Shown: piece after piece, positions 21,648 through 32,489 of the stretch | Layout: each line of letters begins with the position of its first letter | Numbering within the stretch: position 1 is the first letter of the stretch | Assembly: GCF_000143415.4 (NCBI RefSeq) | Contig: NW_003314304.1 | Coordinates: 637,102 to 701,101, forward strand | DNA from: Selaginella moellendorffii | Lineage: Eukaryota; Streptophyta; Lycopodiopsida; Selaginellales; Selaginellaceae | Reading direction: 5' to 3' | Length of the DNA: 64,000 bases | Translations under genes and position numbers: made by a program | The notes under the pieces: generated by a model | What the model saw: the letters and a program-made list of their open reading frames with translations, nothing else | Database searches by the model: none | What the model was told of the DNA's origin: nothing

Positions 21648-23294
21648 AGCTCGAGAGCTTCCCCTTTGCTTGCGAGCGATCTAGAGATAGAGAGGAGGAA
21701 TTGCGATTGCGAGAGGAGGCATTGCTTTGCGAGGCAAGATTAGTGGCCCAGGAGCTTGAAACAGAGATGGATCGGGAAGATTCGCGCGACCCAAGTCGAG
21801 ATTCGCTCCACTCTCAAGTGGGTTCTGCGCGATTCTTCGTCCGCCGGCGACCACGATCCCATTCCATTGCCCTCTCTTCTAGAATCTCCCCACTACTCTG
21901 GTGGATCGATTTGCTCGGCCGGAGAAGTAGGGGATTCGGCGGCTCGCGCGGCCGGGGGCGATGATGGAGCGGCGATGGACGTCATTGGCAATCAATCCAG
22001 CGCGCGCGCGAGCGAAAGAATCTAGCGAGGCTGGTCGATAGGGCGCCGCAGCCGATCAATGAGGAGAGAAGAGAGAAGAGAGAAGAAGAGAGAGAGAGAG
22101 AACTAAACTATTAGGAGGAACAAAATGCCCAGAAAGGGCAAATTGCAAGGGCCTAAGGGGCTCCAATCATTTGGTGTTATTAAATTAGGGCAAGACGCGC
22201 ACTGGTACGTCACGGTACATGCCCCACCAACTTTTGTATGGAAATGTGTGTAGGCATCTTCAGTTCCTAGCGTAGATTTCTAGGGTTTCTACCCGGAGGG
22301 CGAATTTTGTTTGCTGTTGGCTGGATCTTTTTGTTCAAAGTAAAGTGAAATGAGTGAGTGGCATGGTTTGGTGATCCGGAGGATCTACGGCGCGTACGTG
22401 TGGCTTACGCTAAAGCACGCATTTAATCACGAGTCTAACCACCGCCACCTTTTCTTATCCTCGCACTGACTTGAAACAAAAACTTCAGTTGAAGATTTGG
22501 TAGGCTCTTGGCCGCACGCATTTAATAGTATGGTGTTTGTAACATCAACAGCGGCAGCAGAGTTCTCGCTTCCTCTCCAGAAAATACAAAAAAAAAATTA
22601 TAGAAAAAACGAAAAGAAAAGAAATTAAAAAATATCTAAAGGCAAAAAAAGACGGAGGAATGCCATGTTTCCTATCATACTTTGGGCGGGTGTTGTACTA
22701 TAGACAAAAGCAGTCAATAAATTCCTGGCATTCAATTGTTTGCATGACTGTGTTGTATGATTCCATGGGAGCTAAGGTATAATATTACACCCTAAAAGAA
22801 AGAAAGCCACTCTCTTTCCTCTCTCCTCTCTCCTCTGTGGTGTTTGCTTGTCTTTGTGGGTCCTCAAAAGAGGCAGGCCTGACTCGTGAGTGTGTGGGGC
22901 TGGCATAAATGACCGCGCATGGAGTGAGAATCTCAGCAGAAAGCGACCCATCAACGCTCGCTCCCCAGAAACCCTAATTCCCCGCATTGTCGCCCAGTTG
23001 TTTAGGGTTCTTGGGCGTGAGAGAGACTGGGTCAAGATTGAGTGTGAGGCAGGCAAGGAAAAGAAGAAAACAATCACCATTGCTAGAAGCCCTAAACAAC
23101 AGACAGTTGGCAACCAACGGCCAGGATTTGTTTAAACGATAGCATTCAACGGCCAGGATTTGCGCAAACGAATTCTTTCTTTCCATTGTGTGTATCTACA
23201 GCTTGAGTTGCAAACGTACTTATTTACAGCGAGTTTTCTTCTTCAGTGTTCTTCGTGCTCCGATCGATTCATCGCAAGGGTGGATGATTTCATT
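21648..23294. other. Upstream region of the CCCH gene and 3' side of the LRR gene
   Basis: About 1.6 kb without a supported gene. The CCCH promoter and leader lie at the left, including a GA-rich tract at 22061-22101. The centre is AT-rich with A runs near 22586-22660. The right part is the 3' region of the LRR gene. Open frames here lack coding character. Confidence 0.55.
22061..22101. repeat. GA-rich microsatellite in the CCCH gene leader or promoter
   Basis: Imperfect GAGAGAA/GA tract of about 40 bp, roughly 420 bp upstream of the CCCH start codon (CT-rich on the coding strand). CT-rich tracts are common in plant leaders and core promoters. Confidence 0.6.
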
Positions 23295-26069
23295 TCACCG
23301 CAGTCGGACGATCACCAGATTGGGGAGCGACGACGCTTGCAGCTTCTGGATCGCCCACAGCGTCACCTTGCACGACTGGAGCGCCAGCGACGTGAGATTC
23401 TTGAGCGGCAGCAAGTGCTGCAGCCCCGCATTCGTCACGGACGAGTTCCCGACGTTGAGCGACACGAGCTTCGTCAAGCCTGCAAGGAAACATAAACAAG
23501 GAGCAATCTAGCAATCTAGGAACCGAGAGCTACGCACCCGAGAGAGCCTCCAAGGCTTGGTCAGTCAGCTGACCATTCTGCGAGAGGTTCAAGTACGTAA
23601 GATCTGTCAGATCTTTTAAGCTCTTGACACCTACGTCTGTTATTCCACCACCACAGACCTCCAGGGACTGTAGCTTCTTGAAATCTGCGCACCAGAGAGA
23701 AAGCAAAAAAACCAAAAACTTTAAGGACCTGTCGAGATCTGGGCACAAGGGGACGACACACGGCAGCGAAGACAAAGCTCGAAAGAAAAAAGAAAGAGAT
23801 CGAAAAGATTATATTACGTACGTCGAAGGCTGCCGATGCCATAGTCCGTGATGCGAGCGCTAAACAGATCCAGGTGCGTAAGATTAGTTAAGCCTGCGAA
23901 AGAAAAAGCTGTGAGTTTTCTTCTTCTTCGCTCGGCAGACAGTGAGCGAACGAAAAGGAAGAAATCAATGTGGAGAAAAGAGGAAGAGTTATTACTTGTG
24001 AGGGCCATGAGGCCGGTGTCAGTAATCTGTCGTGAGTCAATGTTCAAAGACTTGAGCGATGTTAAGCCTGAGATCTTGTGCAGGCCCATGTCCGTCACCA
24101 TTGTGGACGAGATATTTAGACTCTCGAGCTTCGAGAGGCCTGGGAAACACAAGAAAAAGAGATTTTTTCGCTGTGAGAATGTGACAAAGGAGAGGAAACA
24201 AGTTTACCCGTGAGGAAGTTGAGAGCATGGTTCCCAATCAGCGAGTCGGAAAGATCCAAGCTCTTGAGATTTACAAGGTCTGCAGTCACACAGCACAGAA
24301 CCACAGGCACACAGGCAGTTTTGTATTCAATCCAGCAAGATGTTATTCGAGAAACAAATTGCATACTTTTAAAGTTCTGTACTCCTTGATCTCCGATCTT
24401 GCACGAGTCAAGGTTTAGGAACTGGAGACTCTTGAGGTCTGCAAGCACCAAGGAAAAAAGAAAAGAAAGAATGAGACGTCCGAAACACAAGAAAGAGACA
24501 ATCTTTTTTTCATACTTTTGAGGTACACCATTCCAGCGTCGCTCACATTTGTGTAGCTCAGATTCAAGTTCTTGAGGTTTCCGAGGCCTGATATATGAAA
24601 AACAAGAAAGAACGTGATCGGCAGAAGTGTGTAGTATCTCTACCTTCGAGTTTTCGGCAGCCGAAATCTGAGATGTAGCAGGACTTGAGATTGAGAGTTG
24701 TCAAGGAAGTCAAACCTGAAAGGATGAAAAAATCCACAGCAGATGGGAAGACTTGAAGGTTTTTAACCATTAAATTACGTACCAGCAATCGTGTCCATGC
24801 AGGCAAAAGTCACTGGGCAGCCTTCCATGTTTAGTACTTCGAGTTTCTTCAAATCTGCAGCGAAAGAAAGCGGTCGATCACAGAACTCCAAAAAGAAAAG
24901 CAAAAGATCAAATACCTTTCAAGAAGGTGATTCCAAAGTCCTTGACTTTGCTTCGGGAGATTTGGAGTTCCAGCAAGTTGGTTAAACCTGCGAGGAGTAA
25001 AAGTCTCTCCCAGTTTACTCCTGAAAAAAGAAAAACAAAGCAAACCAGAAAGCTGCTTCATGTCGGAGCTCCGGATGCAGTTGCACCATCCGAGATTTAG
25101 TTTCTCCAGCTTTGTGAGTCCTGTTCATAAATACCAAAGACCAAAAGAAGAGAAGTTCGCAGCTAGCTAACAACGAGAGATGGGTAAAAAGAACTACCTT
25201 TGATATAAACAAGGCCGTCGTGAATCTTTGGACATCGCTCCAAATCCAAGTGCTTGAGGTTTGGGAGACCAGCCAAGTGTCTCATCCCAGCCGGAGTTAT
25301 AAGTTTGTTCTTTTGGAAGCTCAACGACGTAAGATTCGTGAAGCCTACGCAATGACAAAGCAAATGAAACGAGACTAGAAGCAAGTGACGAGTAGAGACT
25401 TACCTGTGAAGTAGCTCAGAGAAATGTCTGATATGTATTTACATTCGTTCATGCAGATGATCTCTACGTTTTCACAGATTTGAAGGCACTGCACGCCTTC
25501 GTCCGTAACCATAGAACCAGAAAAATCCACCGCTAGCAAGCAAAACTTCTGCGAGCCTATGACTTCCATCCAGCTATCATCAACACCCGGATAGTAGCCG
25601 AGATAAATGTCCTGGAATCCACAAAGTTTTCATTCATGGAGATAGTTCTAAAGTATGGCTTTGATCGTACCTGGATGGCACAGTCCTCGAAAGCTTGAAA
25701 GAGCTCTCGAGAAAGAGCTTGAGTCTGGACGAGCTCGTTGAGGATCTTCTGCGTTAAATCCCTCGGCAGCTTCTCAAACGATTTGATACCTTGTGTGTTC
25801 TTGAGTTGACAAGGAAAGAGAAAACTCTCAAGAACAATGGAAGAACCATAGAAAACTTTGCAAAAACTTACCTTACAAGTCTCTCGCACTGCAAGCTCCA
25901 GGAGCGATGGAGCCTTGTTTGCATTGTCTTGCTCGTCGCTAATATCCCTCTCAAAGTTCCTGGAAGGCCAGCGAAAGTAGAAGCTGCGACTAAATCTCGC
26001 GGAGCCACCATAGCCATCGTCAAGGTCTCCTTCCCTTTGGTCTCTCTTTCTCGAGCAAGCACCTCCCAT
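23295..26069 (-). CDS. Leucine-rich repeat protein with putative myristoylated N-terminus, 578 aa
   Basis: Fifteen exons on the minus strand: 26069-25872, 25799-25671, 25611-25404, 25344-25198, 25120-25046, 24987-24916, 24854-24783, 24715-24644, 24587-24516, 24438-24367, 24279-24208, 24139-23996, 23893-23822, 23684-23538, 23479-23295; 1737 nt in frame. It begins MGGACSRK, a good N-myristoylation signal with a Cys nearby, so membrane attachment is likely. The N-terminal 150 residues hold an F-box-like segment (FEKLPRDLTQKILNELV). The rest is a chain of cysteine-containing-type LRRs (L..L.L....ITD.GL..L). Length and start match the plant LRR family of Arabidopsis AT1G15740 as I remember it. The partner or substrate is unknown. 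From exon 5 on, almost every exon is 72-75 nt (one repeat) or twice that, all in phase 1. It is divergent from the Myb gene. Confidence 0.88.
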
Positions 26070-26732
26070 TTTTTTCTCCTTGTTTGTTGGCTTTCTCTGG
26101 ATTCCTCCTCCTAGTTTCTAGGCCGATCGCTCAACCTGGCATGGATCGCATAAACAAATCATGCACGAGAACAGATGATACTAGCTGGGAAAACTAGTCC
26201 AATCCACAAATTGGGGAAGAAACAAAGCGCGAGTGGAATCGAGAGCCCAACTCACCCGATGCTCTTGGCCGATCGCCTCGACTCCTGCCAATTGCCGCGA
26301 AAATTCTCACCTCCGCCGCCGCCCAAGACAGAGAATCCGCGATGGCCATGGCAGAAACACCGAGAAGCTTTTATTTCCCCTCTTTCCTCGCCCCGCCGCT
26401 ATCGTATCGTGGAGCAGCGGATGCAAGCTTCCTCCTCCATAGCCATTCACTTTCACTTAGGGAAGACGAATACCCATCTCTCGAGAAATCCGTGCCGTCC
26501 GTTGCGAAACCGCGACGGCCCAGATGTGGTTCGCAAACTGCGCATCTGACGGCCAGGCGCGCACCATTTTGCAAAATCATGGCCGGCCGTTTGGGATTTG
26601 GATGGCTGATAGAGCGCCACGCGAGACGAATGGGGTTGCGTAGGCGTCCAAAACTGGGGGCCGGAGAATCCTTGCCGTCCAAATCTCTATACTGTTTAGA
26701 TGACGGGGTTTTAGGTCAATTTGGCCCCCGGG
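26070..26732. promoter_or_regulatory. Shared divergent promoter region
   Basis: The 663 bp between the two start codons of the LRR gene (minus) and the Myb/REB1-like gene (plus) must carry both promoters. No TATA box stands out. The right half is CG-rich, which fits broad-type housekeeping promoters. Open frames in this stretch have no recognisable product. Confidence 0.5.
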
Positions 26733-29306
26733 ATGGGCGAGCGCAAGAGGAAGCGCGCGAAGGATCCGATCGAGGAGAAGGGCGATGGAACTGTGGAGGA
26801 TTGCGATCGCACAGGTGAGCTGACGGGGAAGAATGCTGGTGTGAATCGCCAGAGTGACGAGGACGCAGGGGTAGAGATCGCAGAGGGTAAAGAGAAGAGG
26901 AGCAGGAGAAAATCCAAGCATCCAGCTCCAGAAGAATCCAAAAACGAGGATTTTGAGGGTGAAAAGGAACGGGAGGAAGAGGAAGAGGAAGCCGGCCACG
27001 AGAAAAAGAAGCGAAAGCGAAAGCACGAAGACAAGGATTTAGTGGAAGAGAAGATTTCGGACGGGAAAAAGAAGCTAGATGGTCACGAGAAGACGCGAAA
27101 GAAGAATGCCGGAGGTGGTGATCGAGAAGGTGGAGCCGCTCAAATTTCTTCGAAGAGCACAAAGCACAAGGAAGATGCTGGAGTTGACGTTGAAAAGATT
27201 GCAAAGGAGGATAAGAAGAAGAAGAAAAAAAAGAAGAATGTGCCAGGAATAAATGTGGAGGAACAAGAGAATCAGCCCACTGTTTGTGACGAGAGCGAGA
27301 TCCGAGAGGACAGTACTAAAGTTCCTCTCGAATCGGAGAAGAATAAGAAGTTAGAGAAGAAGAAGCGAGAGAAGAGGATAGCAAGTGATGATACGGCCGA
27401 TCGGAAAGTAAGCAGTGACGATCAACAGAGGAGGAAAGAATCTAGGCAGGAGAATGCTACTGCCAACGTTGATCCAGTTCCTTCCAAGAGGAAGAGGAAG
27501 AAAGACAAACACGCAGCCGCGCTTGACGATGCCGAGAGTCCTGAAGCTGGCGATGATCAAGAACACCAAGAACCGGAGAGGAAGAAGAAGAAAAAGAAAT
27601 TTCATGCAGTGGACGTGGCTGAGGAGCAAGAGAATAACTCCGCTGCTTGTTACGAGAAAAAGAAGCGGAAGAAGAAACTAGAGGTGGCAGAAAGTCAGGA
27701 TGATAACAAGCTCAAGCAGCGTGAAGACGAGCGTGGCAGTAGTGACAAACAGCGTAAAGAGAAAACTAAGAAGGCTGAGAGACCAGTTTCCGTCGAGACA
27801 GGCGGCGATCTCCATACTTGTACGAAGAACTTGGGAAACCATGCTGAGTCTACGATTCGAAACGAGAAGATAAAGAAGAAGGTCTCTTTCGGTGCTGCGG
27901 TGGTTTTAAACGAGGCCGCTACAGAGAAGAAAGTCCATTTCGGTGGAGTGGAGTTACAACCGACAGTCCCGAACGAGAGGCCTCTGTGCGAGCGGAGATT
28001 GAAAGATCCCCTATACAATAAGAAGTTTACCGAGGAAGAGGACGAGGCGATAAGACAAGCAGTTCGTCAGTTTGCAGAGGTACGCACTTTAGCCTTCACT
28101 CGTAAAGCTGACTCTTTCCTTTTGCTTTTTTTCTTGCGCAGACCAAGGGGTTGGACCTGCATGAAACATACAAACTTTATCTGGACCGAGAAACTCCAGA
28201 GCAGCGTCGACTTGGGCGAGAGCTTTCGAAAGCGCTTGGTAATAGACACTGTATTGTTGTGGCTCACATCCTAATATTCTCTACTTTGTGGCAGTGGCTT
28301 GCCTTCCGGAGAGAAACCCAATCTCTGTAAAATATCGAGCAGAATCTGTCTTGGACATTTTCGGCCAGAAAGGGATATGGCCACCAGAGGAAGTGGAACG
28401 GCTCCAAAGGTATGCGCTGTGGTGTATATATTTTTATAAGAAGTTTTTGCTTTGGTGTGGCAGCCTTGTTCTGACGCATGGCAAAAGGTGGACGCTGATA
28501 TCGAAGCTTCTTGGGAGGAATAAGCGCAATGTTGCAACAAAGTATTACTATGTCAATGCTTTGCAGAAGAGAGGTAACGATCTTTCTTGGTTAAGATAGC
28601 AAGCAAGCCGGGTGTTTTTTTTTACAGGCAAGTATTCAAGCGAGGAAATCGCCAAGGTGACTTCGACAGTCCACAACGTTTTGGCCGAGTATGCGCGGCT
28701 AAATGTTCCAAGGCATAGAGAGGAAGACATCCCTTGGCGTTCGATTGCCGCAAAGCTACCCGGTCGTCCAGAGAGTCACTACCGAGTTCTCTGGTAAAGA
28801 AGAGCTATGAAAGCCTCTTTTTCTTCTTGCTAACTTTGCGATTGTCTTCCATAGGTACCGGGATTTGTGTTCTCCTATGGTTAAAACCAAGGAGTGGGGA
28901 ACTGGCGACGACCATCTTCTTCTACGGAGGTACTTGGCAGAGTTTTCTTTTTTCCCTGGTAGTTTTTAACTCGTGGTGTCGGTCGTTTACGCAGAATGCT
29001 CGAGTCCGGTGCGCCAGATGAAGAGTCCATCGACTGGGATAATCTATTGTCCGGAAGGCATGGCTTTCTTTCTTTTCTACCATATATTTTATAGTCTTTG
29101 TCCAATGCAGGTCAGGAGAGATATGTCTCAAGCGATGGCACGAAATGCGTGTACACTTGGGACATAAGTGGAACTGGCCTTTCGAGAAGAAGCTGGAACT
29201 TTTGATTGAGCGATTTGCTCCATGCTTTCTGGAAGAACCAGCAGCTGCTTGCCCAATTGTGTCGGGCCCGGAAGAACAATCTCTACAAGAACAACATGTA
29301 AGCTAA
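26733..29306 (+). CDS. Myb/REB1-like DNA-binding protein (RNA polymerase I terminator type), 722 aa
   Basis: Eight exons: 26733-28079, 28142-28238, 28295-28409, 28464-28573, 28628-28793, 28855-28929, 28995-29057, 29111-29306; 2169 nt in frame. Intron 7 has a GC donor (GGAAG/GCATGG) with a normal AG acceptor; the others are GT-AG. The first 430 residues are a highly charged Lys/Glu-rich region with many nuclear-localisation-like KKKRKKK clusters. The C-terminal third holds Myb/SANT repeats: KFTEEEDEAIRQAVRQFAE, GKRWTLISKLLGRNK, IPWRSIAAKLPGRPESHYRVLW and KWNWPFEKKLELLIERFAP. This is the layout of the TTF-I/Reb1 family, which binds terminator elements in rDNA and stops RNA polymerase I in the nucleolus. 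That role is from the family, not shown here. The ATG at 26733 is the first in frame. Confidence 0.85.
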
Positions 29307-29439
29307 AGTTCGTTTGATTTATTTCGCAAAAGTTATATGATGGTGTTTTGCTTTTATAGTGACACTTCGAAAATTCTATACAAAATCGTCGTGATATCGA
29401 GGAGTATGGCGTTACAGAAGGAAGGACTCAATCGATTGA

Positions 29440-30181
29440 TTATATCATATTGGTATCGTCGAGCAAGTGTAAATCATCCGGCATGCTGTCCAGAGTCATC
29501 TCAATGTCGTCGAGGTTAGCAGTTGAATTTACAAAGTCGGGGATATCGGTGAGATCGAGCTCCGGTATCGTGGTCTCGCTGGTGCTGGCTGCTCGTGCTG
29601 CTTCATCCTCTGCATGGAACAAAGATTTACACAGCTTTGGAAGAAAGATAACGTACCGCCAAGAGCTACAGCCGCAGTTGGATGGTCTTCTCGCCGTTGC
29701 GATTGCGAAGGCGATGACGACATGGTTTCGAGGATCTCCTCTGTGACAAGCTTGAGGTAATCTTTCTCCTCGGGGCCAATTCGTTGGTGGCACTTCCCTT
29801 CAATCAAGCACGCAATGTTGGCGATGTAATCTTCCTGGAGAAAGGAAACACGAAATAGAGTTCTTAGAAAGAAAAAAATTCCAGTCTCTCAAGAACAAAG
29901 AAAAGGAACTCTCCTTTCTTTCTCAGCTAAATCATCCACGCTTACCAGTGTGTCGGAGCTTGCGAATGTCACCCTCTCCATAGCCTGGCAAAACTTCTTG
30001 AGCGATTCCTGGTCCACTGGCTCAGGATCCCGATCCTTCATCGCGCAATACCTGCAACAGCAAGATCTCGATCAAAACCATCGCTCCCGGCACAGCGCAA
30101 TCGATCTCACAGCAGATAGGAGACGTTAAGTTGGGATTCTTCCGGCCAGTCCTTCTTCCACAGGCATCGATTGTCGTCCAT
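29440..30181 (-). CDS. Unknown conserved-looking protein, 174 aa
   Basis: Four exons on the minus strand: 30181-30111, 30051-29946, 29834-29657, 29609-29440; 525 nt in frame with GT-AG introns. It starts MDDNRCLWKKDWPEESQ. A helical N-terminal domain (residues 20-115) contains DQESLKKFCQAMERVTFASS and DYIANIACLIEGKCHQRIG followed by YLKLVTEEILETM. The rest is acidic and disordered, with LDLTDIPDF and DIEMTLDSMPDDLHLLDD, which resemble acidic activation-type segments. There is no signal peptide or membrane span. I do not recognise the family. The gene is tail-to-tail with the Myb gene, 133 bp apart. Confidence 0.7.
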
Positions 30182-30541
30182 GGCCTGGCATTGCGCGGCG
30201 CGTCGGATCTAGAGAACACAAGAGCGGAGAATCGCTGACCTGATCGCTGCGACATCTAGGGCTCGCAATATCGTCCCGCGCCTTCGTCCCTCTCTCGCGA
30301 GGTTTAAACGTTTATAGCCACACTGGCCACTAAATTAGCCCCAATCTATTATTTATAGAAACCTTGCCCTAAAACCATTGCTTAAACTAAACCTCCCTCC
30401 TTTAATTAATCTCTAGCTATTTAATCATATAGACTTTCGCGGGAGAAAATTGGCCACGCTCCTCTCGTCTCGTCCTCGCGATCACCATTGTCTCGGATCA
30501 TCTCGTCCTCGTCTCTCTCGATCGATGATAGATCGATCATC
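30182..30541. other. Intergenic between two minus-strand genes
   Basis: Promoter of the 174 aa gene and 3' region of the DUF1005 gene. AT-rich in the middle; no gene seen. Confidence 0.55.
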
Positions 30542-31952
30542 TCACTCGCCCTGCTGGTAGCAAAGCTCTCTCCTCAGCTTCCTCGAGAATGGCTGGCACG
30601 CATCCATGCTCAAGTCCGCCGCCGCCGCGAGAGCCATGAACACCGCCGCGTCCTCCACGCAAGTTACGTGCCTCACAGCCATCTGGATGCAGCGGCCCTT
30701 GTTCGTCTTGTTCCTCTCGCCGTGGACGGGGCAGCTCATCACGAATCCACCCGCGACTTGGAAGCCCAGCCCCAGGAAGCCATCCCCGCTGCTGTGAGGA
30801 CTCTCCGTTGAAGACGACGAGGATGCCGCTTCCACCCGCAGCCTGACCGTGTCGATCGAGAACTCTCCGCCACTCTGGGTGCTGATCACCGTCTCGGACA
30901 CCAGGATCCCACTCCCGACGCTGGTGATGCCACCACCTTCAGCAACCAGCTGGAATCTCAACCCGAGACCACCCTTGCCACCTTTCTCCCTCCAGGCCTC
31001 CAGCCTCCCCCACGGCTCCCAGCTATCGACTCCGGTGGAGTCCGGGCGGAGGATGAGCCACGCACCTGGGTTTGATCGGCTCACGTAGTCGGACCCCGAC
31101 GACGGCACGAAAGGTGTGACGATCGAAGCCGCAGCCACGGGAGAGCCCGAGAGGTCGTGGATCATCACAAGCCACCCCTTTCGTTCCTTGCGTTCTCTTT
31201 CTCTATCTCCTGTTAGCGGTGTGGACCAGCTCTTCGCTGGAGTATCTGTGAATCCTAGCCTGCAAAAAGTGAAAGAAGAAATGCCAGTGAGAAAGCCATC
31301 GCCAAGCTACAAACTCGAAGAGAGCTTCTCACCTAGCGCGGCAACTACGATCCCTGCTGAACTTGCAACTAAAGATGGGCTGCCTCAAGCTTCCCTGGAT
31401 TTGTATAATCTGTGGGCCGGAAGCAGTGTCCCCGTCAAACTGGAAAACGAAGCGAGGATCTGCCTCTATCCTGGCATTGAGATGAAACTCCGCTCCAGGA
31501 CTTCCACCTTTCTTTCCTATGCTCGCCCACGAATCGTAAAGCTGGAGTGGATTCCCCGAAAGCCACTCCGAGTCGACTGCAATGCTAAACTTCCCCAAGA
31601 AACTCCCTTCTCTCACACCACAGCACGAGCCCTGCCTTCCAGTGAAGACCACCACTTTCAAGCAAGGAGCCGCCTTCCTCGAGCCCAAGCAGCACTGGAC
31701 TGCCAGTAGCTTCCTCAAGCTGGAGTGATCCAAGTAGAACACCGCCGCCACATTCCTGGAATCCGGCTCTGGCGCTGTTGCGGTGATGAGCGGCACTGGC
31801 GCCGTCTGGACAGGAAATCCCGGCAAGCTGATCTCGCAGTAGCAGGGAATGGAGGAGGCATGTACGCCGACGCGAGCTGCTTTGGAGGCGATCGGGATTC
31901 GCAGCCCTAGGGCCGCGATCGAGACCTTGACGAATGCCTGGGGATCCATCAT
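30542..31952 (-). CDS. DUF1005 family protein, 445 aa
   Basis: Two exons on the minus strand, 31952-31333 and 31259-30542 (1338 nt in frame). It starts MMDPQAFVKVSIAALGLRIP, the family's characteristic beginning; the second Met at 31949 is probably the original start. Other hallmarks are CYCEISLPGFPVQTAPVPL, DPRFVFQFDGDTASGPQIIQ, RQPIFSCKFSRDR, KGWLVMIHDLSGSPVAAASI with TPFVPSSGSDYVSRSNPGAW, and the C-terminal MAVRHVTCVEDAAVFMALAA. Length matches other plant members (about 430-460 aa). Function is unknown. The intron lies just after the SCKFSRDR motif, a variable linker in the family. It is divergent from ALG2, 537 bp apart. Confidence 0.93.
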
Positions 31953-32489
31953 AATCCCATGCTGCTACCTAGAGCTTCTTCTTCCAGCGCTGCTCATACC
32001 TCGCGGTCAGCAAACCCTACTCCCGCCGATTCTCCCCCTCGTTCGCGGCATGGGATGAATGCAGCTCTAGCCAGCGCCTCCGCCGCGATCCTCCTCCAGC
32101 AATCGAAGCAAAGACCCCGGGCGATGGCGACGATCGAGCGCGAGAAACGAGGAATCCACGCGCCCAGCTCTCACGCACAGAACAAAGCTCTTCCCTTGTT
32201 CTTCCTGTCTGGCTCAAGCAAATTGGAAGCCAATGGCTCGCGTCCGTAAGGCGGAGTTAATCCATGGTGCCACGTCCAATGCCCATGCCATGCCAAAAAC
32301 AAAGCGCTATGCCCTAAAACCCCCTTAAACCCTAAGCCTTTGCATGGCCATGCATGGCATACATGACAGCTGTATCCAGCAAATGCTAATCGTACACAAT
32401 TCCGTACTGAAAGGATCTTCGCGCATATTCACGCTTTAGCATATTCTCAAGATATTCTCGGGGCTCTAGGGTTTTAGCAGAGCAGGGGA
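31953..32489. promoter_or_regulatory. Divergent promoter region of DUF1005 and ALG2 genes
   Basis: 537 bp between the two start codons. Contains an AAACCCTAA telo-box-like motif near 32329 and a TCTAGGGTTTTAG stretch at 32465-32477, about 15 bp before the ALG2 ATG. These motifs are frequent in plant housekeeping gene promoters. Confidence 0.5.

Noticed and set aside
29307-29439. Extra 3' exon of the Myb/REB1-like gene
   Set aside because: A possible donor (CAT/GTAAGC) and acceptor (TTTTATAG) exist, but the joined frame meets TGA at once, so the protein is the same.
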